NCBI RefSeq assembly: GCF_000972845.2
Contig: NC_040016.1
Span: forward strand, 743,798-807,797
Reading direction: 5' to 3'
DNA: 64,000 bases
DNA from: Larimichthys crocea
Taxonomy: Eukaryota; Chordata; Actinopteri; Sciaenidae
Shown piece by piece: positions 50,101 to 63,300 of this stretch (positions are counted from its first letter, which is position 1; the number at the start of each line of letters is the position of its first letter). The notes under the pieces are model-generated. The model made no database searches. It worked only from the letters and a program-made list of their open reading frames with translations, and was not told the DNA's origin. The translations under genes were made by a program, and so were the position numbers.

Positions 50101-50472
50101 TTTATATTTGGGGGCGGCAGTAGCTCAGGCCATAGGGACTTGGCTTGGGAACCGGAAGGTGGCCGGCTCAAGTCCCACATGGACCAAATATGGAAGGTGG
50201 ACTGGTAGCCGGAGAGGTGCCAGTTCACCTCCCGGGCACTGCCGAGGTGCCCTTGAGCAAGCCCCCCCTCCAACTGCTCGCTGGGCGCTTCTCAGGGGGG
50301 CTGCCCATCACTCCACCATCTCTCTCCAAAATTGCATGTCTATGCCTTGTACTGCATGTGTATGTGTCTGGGTTAAAATGCATGTAAATAAAATAGAGTT
50401 TAAAAAGAATTTTCCCGTTCGTGGGATTAATAAAGTATATCTTCTTCTTCTTCTTCTTCTTCTTCTTCTTCT
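50101..50472 (+). repeat. tRNA-derived SINE, copy C
   Basis: Starts TTTATATTTGGGGGCGGCAG, followed by a box A-like TAGCTCAGGCCATAGGG and box B-like GGCTCAAGTCC. The body has CCCTTGAGCAAG and ACTCCACCATCTCTCTCC. The LINE-like tail GGGATTAATAAAGTATAT runs into a (CTT)n end (about 50441-50472). This is the best-preserved member of the family that includes copy A. Convincing target duplications were not found. Confidence 0.88.
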
Positions 50473-50659
50473 AACCCAACAACCCTCAAAGGGTACATTA
50501 GCACACAACGCGGTGCATCAATTCCTATTCATTTCTACTCCACTGTTATAATTTTAGTCCTCAAGTTAATACTGTGGCAACTTTACACATTATAAATAGT
50601 GTAAACTTCTGTGCGGTGTTATGATCTTTTAAAAGTGTGGGAACAATAGGTCAATGATT

Positions 50660-51248
50660 GAAGGACTGGATCCAAGTTCATTAAGAAATTCATCAAAATA
50701 CAACTGTACAAAATAAAGTTTGGGCATGCTTGTTTTGCTGTTTGGTTTGTTCTCTGTGCGTTTCCCCTCCATTTTCTGTTCCTCTCCCTGGCAGTGTGTG
50801 CTTGTGGCAGAGGGCATGGCTGGTTTGTCTCAGCACCAAAGTGTACCTGTCTCTCATCCAGCAATCACTCCAGTCTGATCAAGGCACTGCTCCTATGCCA
50901 GTTTATCCCATTGCAGTCGGAAACGTGCTGTGACTAAATCTTTTGTAATTTTTGAGCTTCTAGTGATTTACCAGTATTATTCATGAGTGCCCAGCGTATT
51001 TTCTGACTGCAAGCGTAGCAGTACTTTTCTAGTGTTTTTGATGTTGTGACTCATAAGTTTTTCCTGTGTGCAGTTCTTCAAGTTCTCAACTGTTCTGCCT
51101 CAGTGAATCCTCTGAGCTGCTTGCCTCTTTCCACCTGCAACACCAGCCAGCCATTACCCGTCACCATCTGCCTTTTTTGTGTTAAGTTCTCACAATAAAC
51201 ATCTAAAAACAGTATTGGCCCCCGTCTCTGCATTCTGGGTCCTAACAC
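50660..51248. mobile_element. Candidate element with 8-bp TSD (589 bp)
   Basis: An exact 8-bp direct repeat CAATGATT (50652-50659 and 51249-51256) bounds the segment. Its ends, GGACTGGATCCAAGTTCATT on the left and the inverse of CTGCATTCTGGGTCC on the right, share a weak inverted GGAYCCA core. The right end resembles a common teleost 'TGCATTTGGGTCC' terminus after an AATAAA (about 51195). An LTR with lost ends is the alternative. Confidence 0.5.
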
Positions 51249-54200
51249 CAATGATTTAATATCCAGACTGATCATCCAGACAAAACCAAATAAATGCCAG
51301 GGTACATAAAACATGAGGGTTAATGGGACAAAGAGGCCTTGTTATTTCCCAGCCAGAGTTAAAACAGTTAATATTGGATCAGATGAGCCAGAAAATAGGA
51401 TGTCGTTCTGTTTCTGCTGACACTGTTTGCTAACACTTTAGCAGAACTAGTGAAATGGCAGTTACAGCATTAAATTGAATTTAAAAAGTCATTTTGAGCA
51501 TGATTTGATCAAATTATTCAGGGATTTGATATGATTTCTCAAAAGTGCTCTGGAGAGCCATTTGCAGTGAAATACCCCCCTCACAGCGCAATGAAGGAGA
51601 TATTCTTCCCTTCACCCATACCACCCACATCGTCTTGTTTTTGTAAACTAAAATAGACACATCCAACCCATGCTGTCCTACACTAGTTTCTATACAACCC
51701 AGAAGCTTAGGACATTAAGTGCTGTTTAATAAAATAGGAAGGGGTGGTGGTCACCTAAAAATAACTGGAATCTTGACACCTGGAAAATTTCACTGCACAC
51801 TTCAGAAGGTGTCAGTGAGCAGATGTATAATAAAGCAAATTAGAAACTTTCCACAAATCAGCACACATGGAAGATTCATTTAAACTCTTCTTCTATAAAG
51901 AGATAGCTGTGGAGGCAGCAGAGGAGGATGCTATTTTTCCACTTCATCTAAAAATGATACTTCATCATAATAAATATTGTGTGGGAGTCTACCTGACCTT
52001 TTGTTTATTCTATTTTTGTATTACAAGCTGTTAACTCTGAGTGCATCAGATAGTGTTTGAACCTGAGAGACTATCAGTACAAATTAGAGGAAACCAAAGC
52101 CCCATATATGTGCATTTTAGATTATTAAATTAAAGATATGCCATTTCAGATATGTCAAGAAATTAGTCATGATACTGATGTCAAGCTATTTGTTGCTCGG
52201 TCCGTGCCTTGCTCTGTTTACAGCAATATTCACAGTGGATATTTCCATTTTTCTGTTAAAAAAACTGTATCTGTATTATCACTCAAGCATTCAAGCATCC
52301 AACCCATTATATTAGTATTCCCTCCCTTTCTCTCTCTTTCCAAGTATAGTTCATGTTTTTCCCAGCCTCAGAACCAGACAAATCGAGATACTCATGCTTT
52401 ATTCGCTCAGGTAAATGCATCACAACCCCCCTCCCATTCAGGCAGATTTCTGTTCTGGATCCAGTCTGACCAATCACAACCATTGATTTAATATAGGGGA
52501 AGTTTGATACAGTGACTGTAAAGAGGAGTGCAACCTTATGAGCATATTTTTGTAAACAACCGAAATAGCTGCTGCTGACGTGGAGCTGTCTCTTGATATC
52601 AGTTATTGCTTCAGTATTAAACAAACTGGATATATATTTTCTCTAAAAGAAGAACAAACAGTTGCACAGCTTTTGTTGATAAGAGAAATGTGTTTGTGGT
52701 ACTTCTGACAGGATTTGACAAGTTAAGCTCAATGCTCTTATTGGTTGTACTGTAGGCATATGAAATCGCATCCAGACCAATTTTGGTCTGTGTCCATTAA
52801 TAACGCCCCTTGGAAATCAAAAATGGACTAAGGTTTCAGGCTGATTTGCATTTGTGAATTGGTCTGGCAATAGCAGGCTATGTTTTTCCTGCGCACTAGT
52901 GCACAATGAATCAGACCATATGTCCCCCACCGCTGCCTCCGCTCTATATTTGTCAGTTACACCCTCCTGTTTGTCTGTCAGCTGTGCATTATCCAGCTAA
53001 TGGTCTCTTCATTATCTACTATGTGAAACGTTTGCTTTCACCCCTGTGCCACTGTGCTTTATTTCCCAACATTCACCCAGTAAACATGTATATTTGTAGA
53101 TGTACCCTGTAGCAAGATTACGGGTTCAGATTGCAGATGGTGTAAAATACAGTTTAATCTCTGCACCGTCAACAATATAGTGTTATATTGATGTGATAAA
53201 AGTTGGTCTCAGGCTGAAGCTGAGGCTGAAGTCGATGTAATTTAGTGGTTCAATCACTCTTGCTGTCCTATGAACACATTTTAGGCTTACAGTAACTTTC
53301 TTTCAGGACTGATATCTTAGTGATCTCATGTTAGCTTTTATTGGAAACCATCTTTTATCATTTTGTGTCCAGAGGGTGAAAAAGTGCCGGTAAATGGCAC
53401 ATACAGTTCATACAATATATCTCTAATCTAATAGATTATGATGGAAAGCAAACTGGGTCTGGTACTCACAGATACAGTGATCATTACACTCTGTGAATTA
53501 AACATCTTCATGTGATGAGGCAGTACATTCTCTTTTTTATCTGCTTGAGGCAAAGATGGTGTTGTATACCAATTGTGGTTTGGGCCACAAGGTCTTCTGG
53601 GAGTGGTGTTGCCATGTTTCCAGAGAGATAATTGGTGAGGAAAACACAGGAAGAGGTATTTGGTTTTCTGTTTTTGCAGCATGTTTCTGAATTTGGTTGT
53701 GTTTTCTCTCTTTGCAGAATTTTTTCTAAATGATTCAGGGCCGCCGTAGGATTAGTTCATTGTTGCACTGAATTTTATCACTGGCACATTATGTTGGATG
53801 TTGAAAAGATTAAATGAATAATGTCCATTATGTTGTTCACTATCATCAAAGAAAAGTTAAGCAATTTTCTAAAATAAAATTTCTATGAAAACAAACAACA
53901 TGAGAGACACTTGATTTATGTCCATTAGCAAACAACGCAATGGGGAGAAAAAAAAATCACAACATAATTACAGATTAATTGCACATTATAATTATGACAG
54001 CAACAAAAAAGTCAAGCCAACAACAGATACTTTTACTTATTTACCATGAAGAGGTCATTTTCAGTCTGCCACTGAATAATTAAAAGCATTTAGTGCCATT
54101 AAATTATTAAAAGCTTCTTCTTTGTGACAAGCACATTTTAAAACGCGTGCTTTGGACCTCAAGCAAAACCAATTTCATGTCAGCTCACTTAATCTGAAGT

Positions 54201-55028
54201 GCATGATAATTACAGTGTCGAAGCACAAACTGTCTTTTGGTTTTACTACTGCTATAAATACAATGGAGGATGGAATAATTGTCATATATGACAGCTCAAG
54301 AAGGTGATCAGAAGGTAACTGGTGCTCATCTTTACAATTCATTTCTGAGATAGCTACATGAAGCATCAATCACTCATCTTTTTTCTTTAATAACCCCCAT
54401 GTGTGCTGTGATGGAGCAGCCATTTGTAAGGCACAAATATTCCTGTTGTGTCTCCCAAACTGCCTTTGATAGAAAAAAAGAGGTCAAAAGGGAGATTGTG
54501 CTGCTACTGAAAATGAAAGTGACTTTGGAGGCTTTGGTCTCAGAATGGAGAAAGCATAGCACAGTGTGTCTGAGTACAGATCCTTTCACCACCTGTGCAA
54601 TCTATTATATTTCAGTACTATACCCTGCAACCATAGTGCTATAATTCTATAATGGTTTTGTTGACTGTTTTAGTCAGGTGTTTTATCCACAAACAGTTTA
54701 CCACTGTGACACAGACAACCAGGCTTTTATTTGGGACAGCCTTTATTATTTATTTCCCTTGTTTCCCGCAAAGTCAAATCTTGCTCCATGTTTATCTGTT
54801 TGATAAATTCAGTATAATGCTAATTTTTACAGCACTAATTCCATCTGAATTTACAATGTAAGTTGTAGTGGTAGGATATAGGTAATTTCACCCATGGTAA
54901 TTAGTTTTTTGTTTTTTTATCTGTCCTTTTTTTGTTCATGCTGGCCAGGTCTCTGGTTATTATTTCAATGCCAGCTTATAGATGAGAATTTATGGCACTT
55001 TAAAAAAGTGGATCCAATTCCTCGAGAG

Positions 55029-55240
55029 TACGATAAGATAAACTTTTATTGATTCCCAGGGGAAATTCTGTTCTTGCAGCAGAACAAGGACAGAAATAAT
55101 TAGAGGTATAGAAAACAAAAATAAGAAACTTTACAGGAGCAATTACAGACAGAATTACAAGGCAAAAAATGTAGTTTTGTGTAATCACAGTGGTGTGATA
55201 AGTAGTAGCAAAGTCAGCAAGTCTACATGTAACACTTTGT
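55029..55240 (-). mobile_element. LINE 3'-tail fragment, minus strand
   Basis: Read on the minus strand, the 3' end is AATTTCCCCTGGGAATCAAT followed by AAAAGTTTATCTTATC, the same kind of tail carried by SINE copies A and C (GGGATTAATAAAGTAT). The upstream part is AT-rich LINE-like sequence without coding. It is the only clearly minus-strand retroelement in the window. Confidence 0.6.
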
Positions 55241-58200
55241 ACTGTACACACAATTTAGTGCTGATGTTACCCATGTAAATAACACTCAGCCAGGAAGTGG
55301 GACAGGAACACAACAAAAGGATGCTTCAAGTGAAGCTTCAAACACCAATATCCAGCCAGCAGCTCAACCTGAGTGTATTCAAATCTAGGTCTGCTGAAAC
55401 AAAACCTCATCAAAGTGATTCTTTTATTACCCTGTGTCAAGTGCAACCCCCACAGCACCACAGCATATGTCTTCCTACACACCAGCTCCAAGTCAACAAC
55501 GGTCCTGCCCTAAATTTTGGAGTAAACCTCACCCAAAATTTCATCAGATGAGTTGCTCGTCTACAAAAATATGCAGTTGCATCAAAAACCCCAGAGAAAG
55601 TTACACCAGGTTTAAGGCAGAAGTGTGCATAATATTCAAAAGAGCCCCCAGAAAACTCAAAATAATGTTCATAAATAAGCAGAGACTTCACAAATTATCT
55701 TAAAAAGTGTATTTTCAGGGTTGCAGACTGTGGTAATTACTGTAAATGCCCCCCTTGAACTCTCCTGTTCCTTTTTCACAAAGCAGTGAACAGGAGATGT
55801 AATTTAATAAGTAATAATTTGAGGTCACTGCATTTTGCGTAGAAAAGCAATAAAAGAAAAATCACATGTCATCTCAGTTTGTCTTAAATATGCCTTTAAG
55901 AACAAGACTAAACTTTGCACCAGGACACTTACAACTACTGCCATGACATTAAATATTTAAAATGTGTCACCAGATTTGCATTAGGTGTTGCACAATCCAT
56001 TTCAAAGGGACTGGCAATACTAAAGGGGTTTTAAACTAACTTCCTGAAACACAACTTCCCTTATGTAAATGAGGCTATGAAAAGATCTGAGATGCGCGGA
56101 GGCAGCGGGGGCAGGATTTGGGTATGTATGTCTCAGTGCACATGGGAATTTGTGAAATCAAGAGAGCAAGAATGTAAGAAAAAAATCAAATGTAAGAACA
56201 AGAAAAGGAGAGGAGAAAATGTGTGTCATAGAATGTGTGCGTGAGAGAGAACTGGAGGGAGAGAAAAATGAAGTCCTTAGAGATTAGATCAGAAATAGAC
56301 AGAGTATAGCAGAGATCCCTTCAGCACAGGGAGAAGAAACAAGCCCCCACTAGACAGACACACAGACATAGCTGACTTTATTTACAGAGATCTGACACAA
56401 ACCACAATAATTAGACAGCTCCTTCCATCTAACCTGCAGGAGATGCCTCAGCTCTCCAACTCCGCACTGAGTACAGGCTGAGAAAAGGGTGATAAATATC
56501 TAGGGATGAGTGCTTCTTTTTGAAGAGGCGTTTCAAGACATGGAAATTGAGCTGATGAGATTCTTGATTTGGAGTAGAGCACAAGTCAGCATAAATAGAC
56601 TGCCACCAGCTAATACTTGAAACTTTGGGAGCTCATAGATTTTAAGGAGTCTTCACTGATACTGCTCAGCTATAAAAATTATGCATTCATTAACACTGTA
56701 TTGCATACATTACATATTATTAGCTACATGTACCAGATTGTTGTGACATATAGCAAACATATCACCATATTGCACACAAGAATGTTAAAAAATGTTTCAA
56801 ACATAGTATTGCATGGAAATTTTCTATCTAAGAAAAGACTGTGAAATGCCTGTGTGCATCGAGGGTAAAGGTTTCCTTCGAGGGTGTATTTATATGTTTC
56901 AAGAGGACAGTTTGTGGGTGTAGAGAGAATCTATACTGTATACATACAGACCTCATATTGACCTCTTGTTTGTACATTATGCAGCAAAACTCAAGACTGG
57001 GAGAAGTTAAATGAAGGGCACAACTAAAATTGAGCTAAAGAAATTTTGCAAAATGTACCTAAGCTAATAACATTTTGGTGATGTTTTTCACAGCAGACAA
57101 AGACACAAAAACGACTCTAAACGAATGTTGCTGAGTAACTGCTGTTGTGTAAATAAAAAACAAGTTTGCAACATTAACTTAAAGGCCATTGTATAGAGAC
57201 TATAATCCCACTCAATCTTTTGACCCACTAGAAGTGTGTGTCAGTGTCTGTGTCCCTAGAGACTCCGCTCTCTCTGCCTGTATTTTCTTCTTATTTTTTA
57301 TTTTTGTTCAGGAGGTTTATTTAAGTGCCAAGTTTTGGGCAGTGCGCAGGGTGCAAGTTCGCAACTCTATGAAAACCTAGTGACCAGGTTACATCACTGT
57401 CTCCGTCTCTGTGCTGTCTGTGTCATGGATGCATGGTCCCTGTGTTTGTCGGACTAAGGCCTCAGCTACATACACAGCAGAGGATGAAGCATGCAGCTTC
57501 AGCTTCAGCTCACACTAGGAAGGTGTTGATGTTCTTTTTTTACCTCCTCTGTATTTTTCCTCGCATAAGGTCCTGTTTTTTATACTATTTACTGTCTGCA
57601 ATCGTTCAACAATGACTATTCAATGTATTTGCATTCTCTAATTACCTCCTTATATCAGAATAAAATTGCCCTCCTACCCTCTGCATGTGTGTAATTCAGC
57701 ACTGCTATTTTTTAAATTGTACAGTATTGGTGTCACTGTATACTGTTAACTGTCATAATGCCAAATCCAAGCTGTACTGAGTTGCTGCTACAGCAAGTCC
57801 AACATTTCCTTCTGCTGCTACCAGATAAGATCGTAAGAAACAGCGAAACAGAGGGTCACAGAAAACATAATGTATTTGTCATCTAGGTTAGCACCGACAG
57901 CAGTCATTAAACAAAATTGTTCATCATCATCAAAAATGTTGCCATTGTCTGAGTATGTGTTGAGAAGAAAACTCTATGCGCCACTGTACTTAAACTTAAA
58001 CAATTTTTAAATTGTTAAATAATCCTAAATGTCACTGCAAGAGATAACTGCACACCTTGAAGCTCCATTATTGGTTGTGTTACAAATCCTTTCAAATTTA
58101 TTTAGGTTAAAAAAAAAATCCTGGTAATGAAGTAAAAAAAAAAAAAAAGCTTTTTATCTCTTAAAAGTGTGATGTTTTTCATCTAGCCTTGACAATTTGT

Positions 58201-58349
58201 CACTAAACAACAACCACAGAAGAGTGTTTTCCTCAAGGACATTTAAACAAGGATGGATTGTAATGAGGCAGCTATCCTCACACTCTTGAAAAAGAGTGTA
58301 AGGATATTGAGGGTGAGGCAAAATGAAAGGGACGTGTGGATTGTAGCAG

Positions 58350-58545
58350 CGGGTGACAGAGGAAGGGAGGAGTTAATGAGGAATGAGGAGGAAAGAACAA
58401 GATAAAAAAAAGGAAAAGAGGTGAGCTTAGAGAGAAGAGTTATAGTGGAAGATGAAAAGGAAAGAGCAAAGAGATGGGGAAGGGAGAAAAGAGGTACCGT
58501 AGAGGAAACGATAGAGGAAAATGTGGAGGAGGAAGACGGATGATA
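58350..58545 (+). repeat. Purine-rich (GA) tract
   Basis: Nearly 200 bp dominated by A/G with AGAGGAAA and GGAGGA words and few pyrimidines. Confidence 0.75.
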
Positions 58546-59599
58546 ATCTGTTTATAAGAGCGTTGGGTAAAGCATTATGCAGCGGCGTGTTATTAAAACT
58601 GGATGATGCATCAAAATAAACCTTCACCGGCCCTTCATCACTGTCTCTCATCTTATCACTATCTTGTCATTTTTGCTTTCTTAATACTTGGCTGCCTTTA
58701 TTGCCTTTTATAGATTTCACAGGATACACCTGGATATATCTGTGTTAATACTGACATAAACATCCACATATTGTGTAGACCTTCTCCACAAAATATGCTC
58801 TCTAATGTATCTTATGTCTGCAACAAAATGAGCAGTAGCAATTCATAAATAAATCTCTCTTCACAGCCTCAATCATCTGAGTCCAAACTGTAGTGCTGGC
58901 ATTGCTTTAGTGTCGGATCGATAGCAAAACCAAGCAGGATCGTTTTTCCCACCAGCTGTTGAATTATTCAGGCCAGGACTTCCTCTGGGGAGATTCCTGC
59001 TCAGCCTGCCAGACAGACACATTCAATTTGCAGGCTGGTACGGAAGCTCTGGATCATCACAAAATTCCCAACAGTTCCCAACTGTGCCTTAGCCCAAGTC
59101 AAGACAGGTCAGGTACTGGGGCAGCATTACAAACTGCATGGTTAGGACCCTGACAAACAGATCAGAGATTATTTACGAGTTGTGTCATCTGTTTTTTTCT
59201 ATGAGCTGCAGAATGAGACTTCAAAAACATTGGATTTTCAGATGCAGTCACACAACATAAATCAACTTGTATTTTGTTGGTGGAACAAAATACTAAAAGA
59301 AACTGTATCATATTGTATGACTGAGAGATTGCCAAGAACTTTCCAGCGTGCTGCTTTACATGGTACTGGAGTTGAATGCAGCAGGGCTCTTGAGGTGAAA
59401 AGCAAAATGGAAATGAAAGTGAGCCCATACTGTAAAAAAAAAAAAAAAGATAAAAAGTTTTGAAACTGTTGCAAAGTAGGTCAGTGCAAAATGTGATTGT
59501 TTCAGTGAAGTGGGTCACTGTATGGATGTCCCTCCTTTGCATGTATGTAAGACATGCTTCTTTAGCTGAGGGGATACTGACTCGTGGCTCAAATCATTT

Positions 59600-60015
59600 A
59601 TTGGCACACACGATATGCAGGCTGGAGTGAAGCTCGCAGCTCTGTGAAGCTGCACTTTGACACAATGGTGCGTTGAGCTACACGCTAACATTCACAATTG
59701 TTTACAACTAGAATTTTGGTATTTAGTAGTTAATGTTTGGCATGTTAGCATTCAGATTAGAACTAAAGACAACATACATCTGAGGCTGATGTGAAATTTT
59801 TGTGGGTGTTTGGTCATAAACCAAAGTATTGCACAACCTTGATGGTGGTTCTAGTAAAAAGACAGGAGAATTCTAAATGTACAGTTGATCATACGGGGAA
59901 CATGAATGTCTGTCCCATATTTAATTTTTAAAAAATCCATTAAATACTGTTATAGGTATTTCGCTCCAACAGCCTGACATTTCCATCCCTAGAGCCACGC
60001 TTCTGGCAGGGTCAA
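59600..60015 (+). repeat. Teleost 'GCTGATGGGAATGTC' dispersed repeat, copy 3
   Basis: The longest copy. It contains CTTTGACACAATGGTGCGTT, CATGTTAGCATTCAG, TGTTTGGTCATAAACCAAAG, GGGGAACATGAATGTCTGT and CATCCCTAGAGCCACGC, the order of a high-copy percomorph repeat I recall. Class unknown. Confidence 0.72.
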
Positions 60016-60272
60016 ATTGTAGAAATCCTTAAATAAATGGCAGAGGTTATTAAATGAGACAAATGAGGGGTTCAGCCGATACAATTAGGATTAAAAAAAT
60101 GTTAGAACTACAATGATACTTTAATAAGAGCACTAAGTTGCTTTGAGAGCCGGCGGAAAAATAATGTATACAGCTTTATTTACAGTCATTCATTTGAATT
60201 AAAATCCTGAACAATAACTGTCCTAAACCAACGAGGGGAATTACATCCTTATGAGTGCAGCCAGAAGAACAA

Positions 60273-60320
<48 letters not shown>
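60273..60320 (+). repeat. (CA)n microsatellite (about 48 bp)
   Basis: The longest dinucleotide repeat in the window, about 24 uninterrupted units, so probably highly polymorphic. Confidence 0.97.
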
Positions 60321-60325
<5 letters not shown>

Positions 60326-63300
60326 ATCCATCATCTATTTCCCCTCAGGGCTGGTAGCTCCATAATCAAATCCAGTCATCTCTCCCACACACTTTCACAC
60401 ATTTCCAGCTTTGCTGTACCACACAGGACGATCTTGCCCAATCAGCCTGTCCTGCATTAGGGGGCACAGAGCCAGAGCTGAAATAGCACTGCAAGCCCAG
60501 AAAAGGCAAACATCTACTCTGAGGAATGAACTCAATCATGTATCATTCACTACAAGATGCTGACTAGCCCACAAAACTGGCATTGTAAACAATGACAGCT
60601 TTAGACTGTTTTCATTCAGTCTTGCTTGTGCACCAAAGAAAAAGTTAGATTAATTACATTGTCTGCATTTATTTTGAGGCTTTGTGTGCGGCGTCAGCTT
60701 TGAAGATTCTACAGGTACATTATGTGAAGGTTCAGCAAATTAGTTGTCATCTCAAATTAACAGTATCCAGACTCTGCCTTGACAAATAAAGCTACAGCTG
60801 CTACAGTGACACCTCAAATGAACATTGTGTGTTTCCAGTTTGAAAATAATGCTCAGTGTCTTCAACTGAAAAACCTTTCCACACAGATCTTATGTGATGC
60901 GGTTAAATTGGACACATGGTGACTTTGGTGGTGGGCTGCCATGTTTCTGCTCTGTGGCTCCATCAGATGCCAGTGGGGAGAAATACTGGCAGATCCAAAC
61001 CTGAGGCCACATACCTGCAGCAAGCTGAGATCATTAGCTGAAGCATGCCAGATATTGTTTCTAATTTTAAGTAATACAGGCTCAATATACCATCACCTGG
61101 TCTGGAAAAATGTGTTCAAATAAGCATGATGCTATTATTGGAATATGTCAAAATAAGTATATAACTAAGGATAATAAGAATATTGCAACATGAACAGCTC
61201 AGTGAGTGAGTGACATTACCGATATTCTAAAAGAGAGACTTAATCTGAAAAAGTATTCTGGCTGGAAGAGTCCACTCACCTGCATTCACTAGCCTGTCAT
61301 TAAAAACAAATTAGTTCATTGTATTCGATTAGGATGCATGACTTGTGGTACATGTGGTCCTGTAGCAAACATGAAAAAGCCCCATCTTTCTAATTGCCAG
61401 GTGAAGGTTGCTGTCCACAGCTGTGACTCACTTTCCTCAATAGCTCTGACTGATTACGCCATCGCATATGGTGAGGACAGATGCTTCTACTGCCGCACAA
61501 TGGGTGCAATTCACACAGCTAAATGACTGTTCATGCACCTGTCCTGTTTTTCAGAAGGTTTTGATGCTGAGAGTTTTAGTCCATTTACTTTTTTGTTGCT
61601 TTTCTTAGGTATGTCTTTGAGATGTCTTTGGAAACTTACAAGGCATTCATCATTTCAAAAAGTGACTTGAATTTCACACATATCACGCATGTTTGAAGTA
61701 CTAACAATGATTCATTGCAGCACAGAGAGCACAGTGATTTAGAGAATTTAATGGCGTGTGTATATCTTATTTTCAGATTTTATTTCTGACCTTCTGAAAT
61801 AATATGTATCGGTATGCGTTTGCATTCACTGACCTTCCTTACTAACAGAACCTACAGCATAAAAACTTTCCTGAATCTGGTCTCATGAATGGCAATAATG
61901 GTGCCAGTGGAAGTACATTTTCTATTAAAAATGAATGTGTCCATCATTTATAAGAAAATGAAGAACTGGTCAATTACCCTCAGGCTGCTGGTGATCACCA
62001 ATCTGTAATTATCTCTAAGCTTTTAAAAACAGGTCATCTTTTACAAATACTGTATCCATTTCTCTACAGACTGCACTTATCCACTGTGGGCTCTGTGGTG
62101 TTTAGTTCCTGCAGAGATGTGGCCTCTTAGCTTTGTCTGTAGCTCCAACTGAAAAGCCAAATTAATCCAATTATGCAATATAAATAATAAGACTCATGGG
62201 AAGTCAGTCCAATGGTACTTTGATAAAATGCTAATCAGGAAGCAGAAACAAATAAGTCGTAGACCCCCCCGTCCAATTTTAATAATGGCTCCTCCAATTA
62301 GACAGATGACTCAGGTGACCCCATGATTTCCCACATGCAGGTCAAACATGTACAAGCACTCATCAAACCCTGACCAGAGGTGTGTGTATACCAATTTGCA
62401 AAGGCCTTGTTTGAAAGTGTTTATAGTGCGATGTGTGAAAAGCAAACAGTGTGTTATTCCAACACATTGCTGTATTATGGTCCTGTGAACTTGTTACATA
62501 TTTATAGTATTATAAATGATTTAGTCTTTAGCGCAGAATTCAGCACATGTTGCTATCATGAAAACATCAGTGCAGTTCCTGTAGTGTTTGTGTCACTCTG
62601 TAGACATGAACACTGGAGCTTTCACCCATCACAATGAAGCTGGCTGCAACATCACTGATATCATGAAAAGAGCAGTGATGAGTGAAAAAAACTGATGTCA
62701 GACTTGAAAGATAAAAAATGAAATGGAAAATGTCCGGCTTACTTTCACAAACAGGAGAACAGCTTTGTAGGATGTCAAAAATGAAACGTTTCAGCCAATA
62801 ATCTAATAAATTCTGGAAAAATCGTGTTATTGTAGTTGTATTTACAGTTCATTACTCAGATAAAACTTGGCTGGCAGTTATTAGGCAATCTGCTTCACAG
62901 CGAAAGTTACATTTCATGGCTCTTAGCATTAAACACAGGACACAGACTCACATCCCCACTCTAACATGTTTACTGCTCACAGTCTTAGGTATTTGGGACA
63001 GAGAGAGTCCTTCACCAATAAATTTGACTTTGTCTTCCCATGACTCCTCTGCTCTTGCCAGTCAGCCAGCAAGCCTGTTAGCCAGAGAGCAGAGATCAAA
63101 GGCCTGTTTCAGCCTCTCAGCCACCAAAGCCAGCGTGACACTGAACCATCATTAACACATACGGAGAGCGTTACCCCTCTTCCTTTGGACTTATCACTTA
63201 TGTTCATCCGCTGTCGACCACAGCCTCGTTTGTATTCAAGGAGATTCTCTAAGAGCTGAAAGACACAAGCTCGATACAAGTGTGGATGGAAGAATTTTGA

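Noticed and set aside
52773..52790. 18-bp palindrome CAGACCAATTTTGGTCTG
   Set aside because: Short, isolated and expected by chance at this scale; no associated element.
53460..53495. Minus-strand MITVS followed by GTGAGT, reminiscent of the EITVSCR end of copine exon 1
   Set aside because: The Cys and partial Arg codons are missing, the splice phase (0) does not fit exon 2 (needs two bases), and the upstream sequence is not copine-like.
61005..61040. Minus-strand TGCTGCAG/GTATGT donor-like site with a possible CCR ending
   Set aside because: The phase would fit exon 2, but the preceding codons do not resemble a copine N terminus and no start region is visible.
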